From contig NZ_SULI01000006.1 of assembly GCF_005518135.1 (NCBI RefSeq), positions 98,396 to 162,395 of the forward strand: a stretch of 64,000 nucleotides of DNA, in the 5' to 3' direction. Below are positions 17,035 to 27,402 of the stretch, piece after piece. A program made the position numbers and the translations under genes. Every line of letters starts with the position of its first letter. Positions within the stretch are counted from its first letter, which is position 1. This stretch comes from Shimia litoralis (lineage in GTDB: Bacteria; Pseudomonadota; Alphaproteobacteria; Rhodobacterales; Rhodobacteraceae). The notes under the pieces are model-generated. The model made no database searches. It saw only the letters and a program-made list of their open reading frames with translations, and had not been told where the DNA came from.

Positions 17035-17658
17035 TTAGGTCAGCGACGTCACCCACAGGATCAAGGCATCTTCGTCTGACACCGATACCACATTGTGGCC
17101 CATGGTTCCGTCATAATACGCGCTGTCACCGCGACGCATTTCGACCGGTTCATAGAATTCGGTGTACAGACGCACGACACCTGTCAGGACATAGAGAAAC
17201 TCTTCTCCGTCGTGGCGCACCCATCCGTCAAATTCGTCAATGGAACGCGCCCGTACGCGCGCACGATACGGCAACATGGCCTTTTTGCTCAGGGTTTCGG
17301 CCAAGAGCTCGTGCTCATAGGTGGTGGTCGCCTGATGAACACCTTCGCCGGATTTCACCACAGCCATACGACCGTTCACCTGATCTTGTTGCGGGGGTGT
17401 AAACAGCTGTGGCACCGATATCTCGAGCCCGACCGCCAGTTTCTTGAGCGCATCATAGGTCGGTGACATCTGACCATTTTCGATCTTGGACAATGTCGAG
17501 CGCGCAAGCCCCGCCTGCCCCGCAGCCTGTTCCAATGTCCAGCTTCGGGCTTTGCGCAATTCTCGCACCCGAAGACCCAAATCCAACGGCTCTACGTGGT
17601 GGTGTTCACCGTTTTCTCGGGCCACTTTGATCAGTGATTTGGGGTCTTTGTCTGTCAT
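17035..17658 (-). CDS. XRE-family regulator with cupin domain
   Basis: 207 residues: N-terminal Cro/C1-type helix-turn-helix at about 28-82 ('SWTLEQAAGQAGLARSTLSKIENGQ') and a C-terminal cupin at about 135-200 ('HDGEEFLYVLTGVVRLY', 'GDSAYYDGTMGHNV') that probably binds a small ligand or metal. This HipB-cupin layout is common for metabolic repressors. Divergent from the acyl-CoA synthetase gene over a 66-bp spacer, so it most likely controls that operon and itself. Start MTDKDPK at 17658 chosen over the longer open frame. Confidence 0.88.
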   Translation of the reverse strand: MTDKDPKSLIKVARENGEHHHVEPLDLGLRVRELRKARSWTLEQAAGQAGLARSTLSKIENGQMSPTYDALKKLAVGLEISVPQLFTPPQQDQVNGRMAVVKSGEGVHQATTTYEHELLAETLSKKAMLPYRARVRARSIDEFDGWVRHDGEEFLYVLTGVVRLYTEFYEPVEMRRGDSAYYDGTMGHNVVSVSDEDALILWVTSLT

Positions 17659-17724
17659 GAAACAGCTTCTACCCTGTCCACCTAGGCACTTGCAACTGCT
17701 GGCCCCTGAACATACCAAAGACCC

Positions 17725-19245
17725 ATGCATTCCTTATTTGATCTTGGCGCATTCCCCTGTGCCCCCGCATCCTTCAATATGGCGGCTCATGTGTTGGCTC
17801 ATGCCGACAAAACGCCAGATAAAGTTGCCCTATCGGTGATTTCGCTGACGGATGTTGACGACTGGACATATGGCGCACTTAAGTCTGCGGTTCTTGGCAC
17901 GGGCGCGGGTTTGCTCAAGCACGGGCTGAAACCCGGTGACCGAGTGATTATGCGGCTGGGAAACACCGTTGAATTCCCAATTGCCTATCTGGCCTGTATC
18001 GCCGTTGGCCTGATCCCTGTGCCAACCTCGTCCCAGCTCACGGCTAGCGATGTGGAAAAGATGGTGGCAGAGCTGGCACCATCTGCCATTCTGCGCGCCC
18101 CGACGGTGGCTTGCCCCGAGACGCCGGGAATTGTGCAGATTGATCTTGAGGCCCTTGAAGACATGCGCGAATACCCCCCCGCGTCCTATGACATGGGGAA
18201 TCCGGATCGGTTGGCGTATATTATTTACACGTCAGGCACGTCAGGCGTACCACGGGCAGTATGTCATGCGCATCGGGCCATTTGGGCACGCCAAATGATG
18301 CATGACGGGTGGTACGGGCTCCAGAGCAATGACCGTCTCATGCATGCCGGCGCATTTAACTGGACCTATACATTGGGCACCGGATTGATGGACCCTTGGT
18401 CGGTGGGGGCAACAGCGCTTATTCCCGCAAGTGCGGTTTCGATCACCGAATTGCCGACGTTGCTGGCCCAGCACAAAGCCAGTATTTTTGCCGCGGCCCC
18501 CGGCGTTTATCGAAAGATGCTATCGGATCATCCGGATTTGCATTTGCCAGATTTGCGCCACGGGCTTTCGGCTGGCGAAAAACTGTCCGAAACCATCCGC
18601 GAGGAATGGCTGAACGACACGGGGACCGCGCTCTATGAAGCGTACGGAATGTCAGAGTGTTCGACCTTTATCTCGGCCAGCCCAAGCGCCCCGGCTCATC
18701 CCGATACATTGGGCAAACCGCAAAATGGTCGCCGTATCGCAATCGTAGATTCCGCAGGCCCCGTGCCTGTTGGGTCCGAAGGCACCATTGCCATTGATCG
18801 GCGCGACCCCGGATTGATGTTGGGGTATTGGAATGCGCCAGAGGATACGGCCGCGCGTTTTCAAAACGATTGGTTTCTTACCGGGGATCAGGGGATCATG
18901 GATCGTGACGGCTATATCACCTATGCAGGCCGCGCAGACGACATGATGAACGCAGGTGGATATCGCGTGTCCCCCCTTGAGGTCGAAGCCGCCCTAAGCC
19001 GATACCCTGGTCTGCTTGCCGTAGGGGTGATCGACGTCGAGATCAAACAAGACGTCCGCGTAATCGCAGCGTTTTTCACAGCCTCCAAGGCAGTCGACAT
19101 TGCGGATCTTGAGACATTTGCGACCCGCACACTTGCCCGTTATAAACAGCCCAGATTGTTCAAACAGCTGGACGCTCTTCCAACCAATCCCAACGGCAAA
19201 CTAAGCCGACGCGCATTGCGTGAAAACTTTGAGGCACCAAAATGA
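17725..19245 (+). CDS. Acyl-CoA synthetase (AMP-forming)
   Basis: 506-residue ANL-superfamily ligase activating a carboxylate with ATP and CoA. Motifs: P-loop 'YTSGTSGVPRAVCHAHR', 'YEAYGMSECS' (A5), 'WFLTGDQG' (A7), hinge 'YAGRADDMMNAGGYRVSP' (A8), and the catalytic Lys in 'NPNGKLSRRAL' (A10). Overall resembles benzoate/acetate-type ligases; substrate not assignable. First of four genes linked by ATGA overlaps; divergent regulator upstream. Confidence 0.9.
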   Translation: MHSLFDLGAFPCAPASFNMAAHVLAHADKTPDKVALSVISLTDVDDWTYGALKSAVLGTGAGLLKHGLKPGDRVIMRLGNTVEFPIAYLACIAVGLIPVPTSSQLTASDVEKMVAELAPSAILRAPTVACPETPGIVQIDLEALEDMREYPPASYDMGNPDRLAYIIYTSGTSGVPRAVCHAHRAIWARQMMHDGWYGLQSNDRLMHAGAFNWTYTLGTGLMDPWSVGATALIPASAVSITELPTLLAQHKASIFAAAPGVYRKMLSDHPDLHLPDLRHGLSAGEKLSETIREEWLNDTGTALYEAYGMSECSTFISASPSAPAHPDTLGKPQNGRRIAIVDSAGPVPVGSEGTIAIDRRDPGLMLGYWNAPEDTAARFQNDWFLTGDQGIMDRDGYITYAGRADDMMNAGGYRVSPLEVEAALSRYPGLLAVGVIDVEIKQDVRVIAAFFTASKAVDIADLETFATRTLARYKQPRLFKQLDALPTNPNGKLSRRALRENFEAPK

Positions 19246-19883
19246 TCAAGCTCGACATCCTGTCCGACCCAATCTGTCCTTGGTGTCTTATTGGCAAAAC
19301 CCAGCTGGAAACCGCTCTGGCGGCCGAGCCAGATCACCCGTTCACCGTAGAGTGGCACCCGTTCCAATTGAACCCCGACATGCCCAAAGACGGGATGGAT
19401 CGCCGCCTGTATTTGGAAACAAAATTCGGCGGAAAAGACCAAGCGATCAAAGTCTATGCGCAAATCGCCCAGCACGCCGAAAAGATCGGACTTGAGATTG
19501 ATTTCGGCGCCATCAAGCGCACGCCCAACACGGTTGATGCCCATCGCCTGATTCACTGGGCTGGCATAGAAGGCAAACAGAACGACGTTGTTGACGCCTT
19601 GTTCGCGGCCTATTTCAAAGAAGGTCGTGACATTGGCAATATCGAAGTCCTTGCGGATATCGCAGACAGTGCCGGATTGGACGCAGCAGTTGTGATCAAA
19701 CTTTTGCAGTCTGATGCGGATATCGACAATATCCAGAAACGCGACACACATAGCCGCGAAATGGGTGTCACATCAGTGCCCACATTTATTGTGGATGGCA
19801 AGCATGCCGTCCCCGGTGCACAGGCCCCCGAACTTTGGCAAAAGGTGATCGCAGAACTGCGGGAAAGGGAAAACGCAACATGA
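19242..19883 (+). CDS. DsbA-family oxidoreductase (FrnE/HCCA-isomerase-like)
   Basis: 213-residue thioredoxin-fold protein with the active site CPWC at residues 12-15 ('DPICPWCLIG') and an inserted helical domain, ending with cis-Pro 'VTSVPTFIVDG'. No signal peptide, so cytosolic, as in FrnE-like proteins. ATGA overlap with the synthetase before and the K+ channel after. Role in this operon unknown. Confidence 0.88.
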   Translation: MIKLDILSDPICPWCLIGKTQLETALAAEPDHPFTVEWHPFQLNPDMPKDGMDRRLYLETKFGGKDQAIKVYAQIAQHAEKIGLEIDFGAIKRTPNTVDAHRLIHWAGIEGKQNDVVDALFAAYFKEGRDIGNIEVLADIADSAGLDAAVVIKLLQSDADIDNIQKRDTHSREMGVTSVPTFIVDGKHAVPGAQAPELWQKVIAELRERENAT

Positions 19884-20242
19884 CACCTGGTGAACGTATT
19901 ATCGCACTGTTGCTTTTGATTGCGCCGACCATCGGCAGCGGCACGGTATTTTTCCACTTTGTCGAAGGCTGGAGCTGGATCGACAGCTATTTCTTTTCGG
20001 TTGTCACCTTGTCCACCGTCGGCTACGGAAGCCTTGTGCCTGCCACAGCTCTTGGCAAGATCGGCACCACCGTATTTATTTTCACAGGCATCGGCATTTT
20101 CGCCTTTGTGATCCAGCAATTCTCGAAAATCACCGCAGAAAAACACGCGGCGCATTCTGAATGGCTTGTCGCACGGCTGGGACATCACAAGGCTCCAATC
20201 GAACCGCATGCCGACAATCAGGACGATCGACCCGTAGCATGA
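19880..20242 (+). CDS. Two-TM potassium channel protein
   Basis: 120-residue minimal ion channel (Ion_trans_2): TM1 at about 8-27, pore helix and selectivity filter 'TLSTVGYGSLVP' (TVGYG), TM2 at about 62-82, then a short polar C-terminus without an RCK domain. Would form a tetrameric K+-selective pore in the inner membrane. Start ATG overlaps the DsbA-like stop; its stop overlaps the MFS start. Confidence 0.88.
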   Translation: MTPGERIIALLLLIAPTIGSGTVFFHFVEGWSWIDSYFFSVVTLSTVGYGSLVPATALGKIGTTVFIFTGIGIFAFVIQQFSKITAEKHAAHSEWLVARLGHHKAPIEPHADNQDDRPVA

Positions 20243-21456
20243 CACAAAAACTCGCGATCTCGCGCACCGAGTTCGTTGCATTATGTGCGATGATGTTTGC
20301 CACCATTGCATTTTCGATAGATGCCATGTTGCCAGCTCTGCCCACAATTGGGCAGGAACTTAGCCCAAACGATTTGAACAAAGCCCAACTGATTGTCACA
20401 AGCTTTGTGCTTGGGATGGGACTTGGAACCTTTTTCACAGGCCCCCTGTCCGATCACTTTGGCCGGAAACCAGTGCTGATGGGCGGCGCGCTGGTGTATT
20501 CGATTTGTGCCTTTGTTGGATGGTTTAGCCAGTCGCTGGAAATGGTCCTATTGGCGCGATTTTTCCAAGGTGTTGGCGCGGCGGGCCCCCGTATTGTCAC
20601 CATGGCCATGATCCGGGATTTGTTTTCTGGGCGCGAAATGGCGCGCATTGTGTCGTTTGCCATGATGATCTTTACCATCGTGCCAGCGATTGCCCCTTCG
20701 TTGGGGGCGGTGATCATTGCTTTTGCAGGATGGCGTGGGGTGTTTATTTCATTCATCGTGTTTTCGGTCATTTCAGTGCTGTGGATTGGTCTGCGCTTGC
20801 CCGAACCCTTGCCTGAAACGCAACGGCGCCGCTTTGGTCTGACCCAACTGACGGACGGGATCATCGAGATGTGGAGAATGCCCACGGTGCGCGTCACAGT
20901 GATCGTGCAAGCCCTTTGCTTTGCTGGGCTGTTCGGCATGATTTCGTCGGTTCAACAGGTCTATGACACAACATTCGGACGTGCGGAGACTTTCCCGCTT
21001 TGGTTTGGTGCGATTGCATTGGTATCTGGCAGCGCCAGTTTGCTGAATGCCAGCCTTGTCATGCGATTGGGCATGCGGTTCCTGATCACGTTTTCATTGG
21101 GCATGCAGATTGTATTCTGTGCGCTCATGTTGCTGTGCGCCCTGATCTTGCCGATGGGAAATCTGTTGTTTGCAGCTTTTGTCATCTGGCAGACATCCGT
21201 ATTTTTTATGGTCGGGATGACCCTAGGCAACTTGAATTCAATCGCAATGGAACCCCTTGGGCATATGGCAGGCACCGCAGCCAGCGTGATGGGCGCATTC
21301 GCAACCATCCTTGGGGGCGCAATGGCAATCCCAATCGGGCTGGCCTTTGATGGCACTGTTGTACCATTGGCCTTTGGCATTGGCGCGGCGTGCACCATTG
21401 CGTTTGGGTTGATGCTCTACATGAAGCGCATTGAAGAGTTCGAGGGCCGCCCCTAG
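20239..21456 (+). CDS. Bcr/CflA-type MFS exporter
   Basis: 405-residue, 12-TM major facilitator. The loop 2-3 motif 'GPLSDHFGRKPVLMGG' and 'ARFFQGVGAAGPRIV' are typical of the Bcr/CflA drug-resistance branch. Probably a proton antiporter; substrate unknown. Last gene of the coupled chain; followed by a terminator hairpin that overlaps the 3' end of mfd. Confidence 0.9.
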   Translation: MTQKLAISRTEFVALCAMMFATIAFSIDAMLPALPTIGQELSPNDLNKAQLIVTSFVLGMGLGTFFTGPLSDHFGRKPVLMGGALVYSICAFVGWFSQSLEMVLLARFFQGVGAAGPRIVTMAMIRDLFSGREMARIVSFAMMIFTIVPAIAPSLGAVIIAFAGWRGVFISFIVFSVISVLWIGLRLPEPLPETQRRRFGLTQLTDGIIEMWRMPTVRVTVIVQALCFAGLFGMISSVQQVYDTTFGRAETFPLWFGAIALVSGSASLLNASLVMRLGMRFLITFSLGMQIVFCALMLLCALILPMGNLLFAAFVIWQTSVFFMVGMTLGNLNSIAMEPLGHMAGTAASVMGAFATILGGAMAIPIGLAFDGTVVPLAFGIGAACTIAFGLMLYMKRIEEFEGRP

Positions 21457-21504
21457 CACGGCTTTTGGGGTGCGAAATCTCGCATACCCGCCGCACACAC
21501 GGAT

Positions 21505-21539
21505 AAGCGCGCCGCCTATTTGGCCTTGGCGCGCTTTTT
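21505..21539 (+). terminator. Terminator of the MFS operon, overlapping the mfd 3' end
   Basis: Stem AAGCGCGCC / GGCGCGCTT then TTT. The second arm lies inside the last codons of mfd on the other strand. Confidence 0.65.
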
Positions 21540-24500
21540 CTCAGCGACGACCTTGGTCGCCAAATCCCGTGCGATCGCAAAGGCCCCTTTGATTTTGTCG
21601 CTTTCTTTTTTCCAATCGCGACGCACAACGATTTTGTTGTCTTTGACCTTGGCCAGTCCGCGCTGATCCTGAATGAACTCGACCAGCCCCTGAGGGGAAG
21701 CGAATTTGTCGTTGTGGAACTGCAACGTGGCCCCTTTTGGACCTCCGTCCAGCTTGGCAATACCGGCCTTTTTGCACATTTCCTTGATCCGCACGATGAG
21801 CAAAAGCGTGTTCACTTCTTTGGGCAGTTTGCCAAAGCGGTCAATAAGTTCCGCTGCGAACCCTTCGAGTTCGACCTTGCTGTGCAATCCGCTTAGGCGG
21901 CGGTACAGTCCAAGACGCACATCCAGATCAGGTACATAATCCTCTGGGATCAGAACCGGCACGCCCAGATTGATCTGTGGCGCCCATTGATCATCCGCAT
22001 CACTCAGCCCTTCAAGCTCGCCCGCCTTGATCTTGGCGATCGCCTCTTCAAGCATCGATTGATAGAGCTCATATCCCACATCCCGCATCTGGCCGGATTG
22101 CTCTTCGCCCAACAGGTTCCCTGCCCCGCGAATATCCAAATCCTGAGATGCCAGCGTAAAGCCCGCCCCCAATGTGTCCAGAGACCCCAAAACCCGGAGC
22201 CGCTTTTCCGCCGCAGCCGTGAGTTTCATGCGGGGCTTGGTGGTCAAATATGCGTATGCGCGGGTTTTTGAACGCCCAACCCGTCCACGAATTTGATACA
22301 GCTGTGACAGGCCAAACATATCTGCACGATGCACAACCATCGTGTTCGCCGTTGGGATATCCAACCCGGATTCCACAATCGTCGTCGCCAGAAGCACATC
22401 GAACTTGCCATCATAAAAGGCATTCATCCGGTCATCCAGCTCTCCGGCGGCCATCTGGCCATGGGCCGTCACCACACGCAATTCGGGCAGTTGCTCGCGC
22501 AGGAAGCTTTCGATATCCGGCAAATCACTGACGCGTGGCACCACGTAAAAGCTTTGCCCACCACGATAGTGTTCACGCAACAGGGCCTCGCGGATGGTGA
22601 CCGCGTCAAATTCACTGACATAGGTCCGGATTGACAACCGATCGACTGGCGGCGTGCCGATAATCGACAGATCCCGGACACCCGACAATGACAACTGGAG
22701 CGTACGCGGAATTGGCGTCGCCGTCAGCGTCAGCACATGCACGTCAGAGCGCATTTGTTTGAGCCGTTCCTTGTGACTCACGCCAAAGTGCTGTTCTTCA
22801 TCGATAATCAATAACCCAAGGTTCTTGAACCGCACAGATTTCGCCAACAACGCATGCGTACCGATGACGATATCAACCGTGCCGCGCGCCATGCCATCAC
22901 GGGTTTTTTCGGCGTCTTTGGCAGACACAAACCGCGACAGACTTTGGACCTCAAGAGCAAAGCCGCGAAAACGCTCGGCAAACCCTTTGTAGTGCTGGCG
23001 CGCCAACAATGTGGTTGGAGCAATGATGGCCACCTGAACCCCAGACATCGCAGCCACAAACGCGGCGCGCATGGCGACTTCGGTTTTCCCGAATCCAACA
23101 TCTCCACAGACCAGCCGATCCATGGGCTGGCCCGACGACATATCCGCCAACACATCTTCGATGGCACGCAGCTGGTCGTCGGTTTCCTGATACGGGAACC
23201 GTGCGCTAAAGGCCTCCCATGCATGATGTTCGGCTTCCATCACAGGGGCTGTGCGCAATGCCCGCTCTGCGGCGACACGGATCAAACGATCCGCCATCTC
23301 GCGGATACGCTCTTTGAGTTTTGCCTTTTTGGCCTGCCATGCCCCGCCGCCCAAACGATCAAGGATGGCCTCGTCATGGCCATATTTTGACAGCAGTTCA
23401 ATATTTTCAACCGGCAGGTAAAGCCTTGAATTCTCGGCATACTCTAGGCTGATGCATTCATGCGCCGCCCCAGCCGCAGTGATCACCTCGAGACCGTGGT
23501 ATCGCCCGATCCCGTGATCGACATGCACCACCAGATCTTTGGGAGATAGCGACTGTGTTTCGGTCAGAAAGTTCTCGGCGCGGCGACGTTTACGCGGAGC
23601 CCTGATCAAACGATCTCCGAGCACGTCTTGTTCTGAAATCACCGTCATGCCCGGCATTTCAAAACCGTGCTCTAGCGCCCAAACAGCCAGATACAATCCG
23701 GATTTGCCAATTCTCGAGGCGTCCGTGATCTGAATGGTTTCGGCCAGACCTTCGTCTTCGATCAATCCGCTCAGGCGTTCTCTTGCGCCCTCGGAATAGC
23801 TGGCGACAAGCACCGGACCGTTGGCCTGCTTTGATCTGATGTGCGCGGCCAGCGCGCCAAACAAACTAACGCTTTCTTGCTGACGCTCGGGGGCAAAATT
23901 GCGCCCGATGCGACCGCCCGCATCAATCGATCCCGGACCGCTGGCTTGCGGCAGTGGCTTGAAATGCAATACGCGGCGGCCAGAAACCGCCTCGGCCCAT
24001 GCTGCATCATCCATATACAACAGCTCTGGCGGGACCGGCTTATATACCGTATCCAGCCGCGCTTTTTGGCTTAGGGCATGATGGCGTGTTTCATATTGAT
24101 CTGCCACGGAATCCCAACGTGCAAGTCGGGTTGCATCCGATTGATCATCCAAGGAAATTGTTGCCTGAGGCAGATAGTCAAACAAGGTTTCCAAACGTTC
24201 ATGAAAAAATGGAAGCCAGTGCTCGATGCCCTGATGTTTGCGCCCTGCACTGATGGCCTCATAGAGCGGATCATCGGTTCCGGCGGCGCCAAATTCGATC
24301 CGGTAAGACTGGCGAAACCGTGTGACGGCAGCCTCGTCCAGAATGACCTCTGACACAGGTGCCAGTTCGATCAAGTCAAGTTTTTCTGTCGTGCGCTGGG
24401 TCGCCGGATCAAAGCGGCGCGCCCCATCCAGCACATCCCCGAACAAATCAAGCCGCACCGGTCCGCTATCACCCGGAGGATAGATATCAATGATCCCTCC

Positions 24501-24974
24501 CCGCACGGCATAATCACCCGGCTCCATCACTGTTGGCGCTTGGCTAAATCCCATACGCACCAAAAATGCGCGCAGCGCCTTTTCGTCGATCTGATATCCC
24601 ACTTGGGCCTTAAACGCCGCCTCGCGCAAAATTTCGCGCGCTGGCAGGCGTTGTGTGGCCGCGTTCAGCGTGGTCAACAACACAAACCGCTCGGGCATCC
24701 CATGCACAAGCCCAGCCAAGGCCGCCATACGCGCCGCAGAGATGTCTGCGTTCGGCGACACGCGATCATACGGCAAACAATCCCAGCCTGGAAACGTAAT
24801 AACAGGCATATCCGGTTGAAAGAACGCCAGCCCCGCCTGCAGCGCCGCCAGCCGTTTGTCATCGCGCGCAATATGCAGCACCGGCCCCGATGATTTGGCA
24901 ACCTCGTCAAGGATCAAGCGCGCATCAAGCCCTTCGGGTGCGCCACCTACGGTGATGTGTTTGGTATTTCCCAT
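21516..24974 (-). CDS. mfd: Transcription-repair coupling factor Mfd
   Basis: 1152-residue Mfd, which removes RNA polymerase stalled at lesions and recruits UvrA. UvrB-homology region at the N-terminus; CarD-like RNA polymerase interaction domain near 'DLVVHVDHGIGRYHGLEVI'; RecG-like translocase with Walker A 'GDVGFGKTEVAMRAA', DEEQ box 'IDEEQHFGVSHKE', 'TATPIPRTLQLS' and 'QIRGRVGRS'; TRCF C-terminal domain after 'GYELYQSMLEEAI'. Full length. Start ATG 24974 is followed by a typical N-terminal region. Confidence 0.97.
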   Translation of the reverse strand: MGNTKHITVGGAPEGLDARLILDEVAKSSGPVLHIARDDKRLAALQAGLAFFQPDMPVITFPGWDCLPYDRVSPNADISAARMAALAGLVHGMPERFVLLTTLNAATQRLPAREILREAAFKAQVGYQIDEKALRAFLVRMGFSQAPTVMEPGDYAVRGGIIDIYPPGDSGPVRLDLFGDVLDGARRFDPATQRTTEKLDLIELAPVSEVILDEAAVTRFRQSYRIEFGAAGTDDPLYEAISAGRKHQGIEHWLPFFHERLETLFDYLPQATISLDDQSDATRLARWDSVADQYETRHHALSQKARLDTVYKPVPPELLYMDDAAWAEAVSGRRVLHFKPLPQASGPGSIDAGGRIGRNFAPERQQESVSLFGALAAHIRSKQANGPVLVASYSEGARERLSGLIEDEGLAETIQITDASRIGKSGLYLAVWALEHGFEMPGMTVISEQDVLGDRLIRAPRKRRRAENFLTETQSLSPKDLVVHVDHGIGRYHGLEVITAAGAAHECISLEYAENSRLYLPVENIELLSKYGHDEAILDRLGGGAWQAKKAKLKERIREMADRLIRVAAERALRTAPVMEAEHHAWEAFSARFPYQETDDQLRAIEDVLADMSSGQPMDRLVCGDVGFGKTEVAMRAAFVAAMSGVQVAIIAPTTLLARQHYKGFAERFRGFALEVQSLSRFVSAKDAEKTRDGMARGTVDIVIGTHALLAKSVRFKNLGLLIIDEEQHFGVSHKERLKQMRSDVHVLTLTATPIPRTLQLSLSGVRDLSIIGTPPVDRLSIRTYVSEFDAVTIREALLREHYRGGQSFYVVPRVSDLPDIESFLREQLPELRVVTAHGQMAAGELDDRMNAFYDGKFDVLLATTIVESGLDIPTANTMVVHRADMFGLSQLYQIRGRVGRSKTRAYAYLTTKPRMKLTAAAEKRLRVLGSLDTLGAGFTLASQDLDIRGAGNLLGEEQSGQMRDVGYELYQSMLEEAIAKIKAGELEGLSDADDQWAPQINLGVPVLIPEDYVPDLDVRLGLYRRLSGLHSKVELEGFAAELIDRFGKLPKEVNTLLLIVRIKEMCKKAGIAKLDGGPKGATLQFHNDKFASPQGLVEFIQDQRGLAKVKDNKIVVRRDWKKESDKIKGAFAIARDLATKVVAEKKRAKAK

Positions 24975-24987
24975 GGGTGTACTCTGC

Positions 24988-25512
24988 TTAGCCGATTGGC
25001 GAGCTGTTGAAATTCTGGAACATGCCCCAGAGCGAGGTCACAAAAATCGAGATCATCCCAATCACCTGTGTCCAAATGCGATGCCGGATCAAACGTTTGC
25101 ACAACAGTTCGCCGCGCGCATCCTCTTCCTGAATACGGGCCGCTGTTGACAGGCTCATGAGACCAATCAAAGACATCGGAAACAACAACATGAACACCGC
25201 TTGGGCAAATTCAATGCCATAGACAAATCCGACAATGGCCAAGCCGGTCAAAACAAAGCACGCCAATGCCAAAAGCCAGAGACCAGACACACGCCCGATA
25301 TATAGCAAACGGTTGGTATTGATCCGCATAAGATCCTCAAGGTCGATCTCGCTTTGGCCACCCACGCGCCGCGCGCGCAATATGGTATCAAACGGCACCC
25401 CGATCACCCAGTGGCTGGCCGACGACCACATTACCGCAAGCGCAATCCAAAACCAAAGGTTCGAGAAGCTTCGCATGTCGATGAGTTCAAAAACTGTTTG
25501 GTACCAATTCAC
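24988..25512 (-). CDS. Conserved inner-membrane protein upstream of mfd
   Basis: About 174 residues with four predicted TM segments (starts near 16, 78, 98 and 150). This protein is conserved next to mfd in Rhodobacteraceae; relatives are sometimes labelled 'component of SufBCD complex', for which I see no support here. I choose GTG 25512 (reads NWYQTVFELIDMRSFSNLW) because AAGGG lies upstream and the family starts there; ATG 25476 or 25545 are alternatives. Function unknown. Confidence 0.7.
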   Translation of the reverse strand: MNWYQTVFELIDMRSFSNLWFWIALAVMWSSASHWVIGVPFDTILRARRVGGQSEIDLEDLMRINTNRLLYIGRVSGLWLLALACFVLTGLAIVGFVYGIEFAQAVFMLLFPMSLIGLMSLSTAARIQEEDARGELLCKRLIRHRIWTQVIGMISIFVTSLWGMFQNFNSSPIG

Positions 25513-25612
25513 GACAATGACCCTTGTAGAATAGAAATTCCACATAGCGCGCACAGAGGGCAATTCCTAGTCTTGTGATGCGGGAAAATCCGTGGCACCC
25601 CAAGGAAGCTGA

Positions 25613-26629
<1,017 letters not shown>

Positions 26630-26666
26630 GAACAACAAAGCGGTGTGTGAATTGTCGTTGTTTCTA

Positions 26667-26695
26667 GTGACAGTGCATTGTGCTGTCTCTATAAT
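26667..26695 (+). promoter_or_regulatory. Sigma-70-type promoter for the SYLF lipoprotein gene
   Basis: -35 GTGACA and -10 TATAAT (perfect) with a 17-nt spacer, about 60 nt before the start codon at 26757. Confidence 0.7.
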
Positions 26696-26756
26696 CGCGC
26701 GCAACGACCGGTCAAAGCCGGCGGTATGAGCACAACAAAAATACAGGCATGTAAAA

Positions 26757-27317
26757 ATGAACACTTTTTCCAGAAGAAGCTTTGCCCTGACAGGGCTGGC
26801 CTCGCTCGGGGTGACCGCCGCGTGCGGAAACGGCGTCGGCAGCAACGGTGCACAAGAGATTGATGCACGCGTCGACAACACTTTGGATTACCTCTATTCC
26901 AACCATCCCAATTCGGTTGATCTTGCAAATAAGGCCACAGGTATTCTGGTGATGCCCGTCGTCACCGAGGCCGGGTTTGGTTTTGGCGCTGGGTACGGTC
27001 GTGGCGCATTGCGCGTCAACGATGTCACTGTCGACTATTACTCTGCAACCAAAGGCAGCTTTGGTCTTCAGATCGGCGCCTCACAATATGCCCACGTTCT
27101 ATTCTTTATGACACAGGGCGCACTGGAAGAATTCCGTCGCTCGCGCGGCTGGGCCGCCGGAGCCGACTTGAAATATGCTGTGATCGACGAGGGCCAAACG
27201 CTCGCCGCGGGCACAACAACCGTTTTGGCACCGGTAATTGCCGTGATCTTTGGGCAGGCTGGCCTGCAGGTCGGCGCGACCTTGGAAGGCGTGAAATACT
27301 CGCGCATCATCCCCTAA
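26757..27317 (+). CDS. SYLF/YSC84-domain exported protein
   Basis: 186 residues. The N-terminus 'SRRSFALTGLASLGVTAACG' combines a twin-Arg segment with a lipobox-like AAC, so it is likely a Tat-exported lipoprotein. The rest is a SYLF (Ysc84/BPI-like lipid-binding) domain: 'KATGILVMPVVTEAGFGFG', 'GRGALRV', 'DYYSATKGSFGLQIG'. Such proteins bind phosphoinositides or lipids in eukaryotes; the bacterial role is unknown. Monocistronic, with a clear promoter before and a strong terminator after. Confidence 0.85.
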   Translation: MNTFSRRSFALTGLASLGVTAACGNGVGSNGAQEIDARVDNTLDYLYSNHPNSVDLANKATGILVMPVVTEAGFGFGAGYGRGALRVNDVTVDYYSATKGSFGLQIGASQYAHVLFFMTQGALEEFRRSRGWAAGADLKYAVIDEGQTLAAGTTTVLAPVIAVIFGQAGLQVGATLEGVKYSRIIP

Positions 27318-27343
27318 CGGTCGGGCACTTGTTAGAAAACAAC

Positions 27344-27377
27344 AAAGGCGTTCTGAGATATCTCAGAACGCCTTTTT
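27344..27377. terminator. Strong bidirectional terminator
   Basis: AAAGGCGTTCTGAGA / TCTCAGAACGCCTTT, essentially perfect 15-bp arms with TA loop, T-run on the plus strand and T's on the minus strand. It serves the SYLF gene and the convergent dehydrogenase gene. Confidence 0.92.
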
Positions 27378-27402
27378 ACATTTATAACAGAACCTTATGA
27401 GA

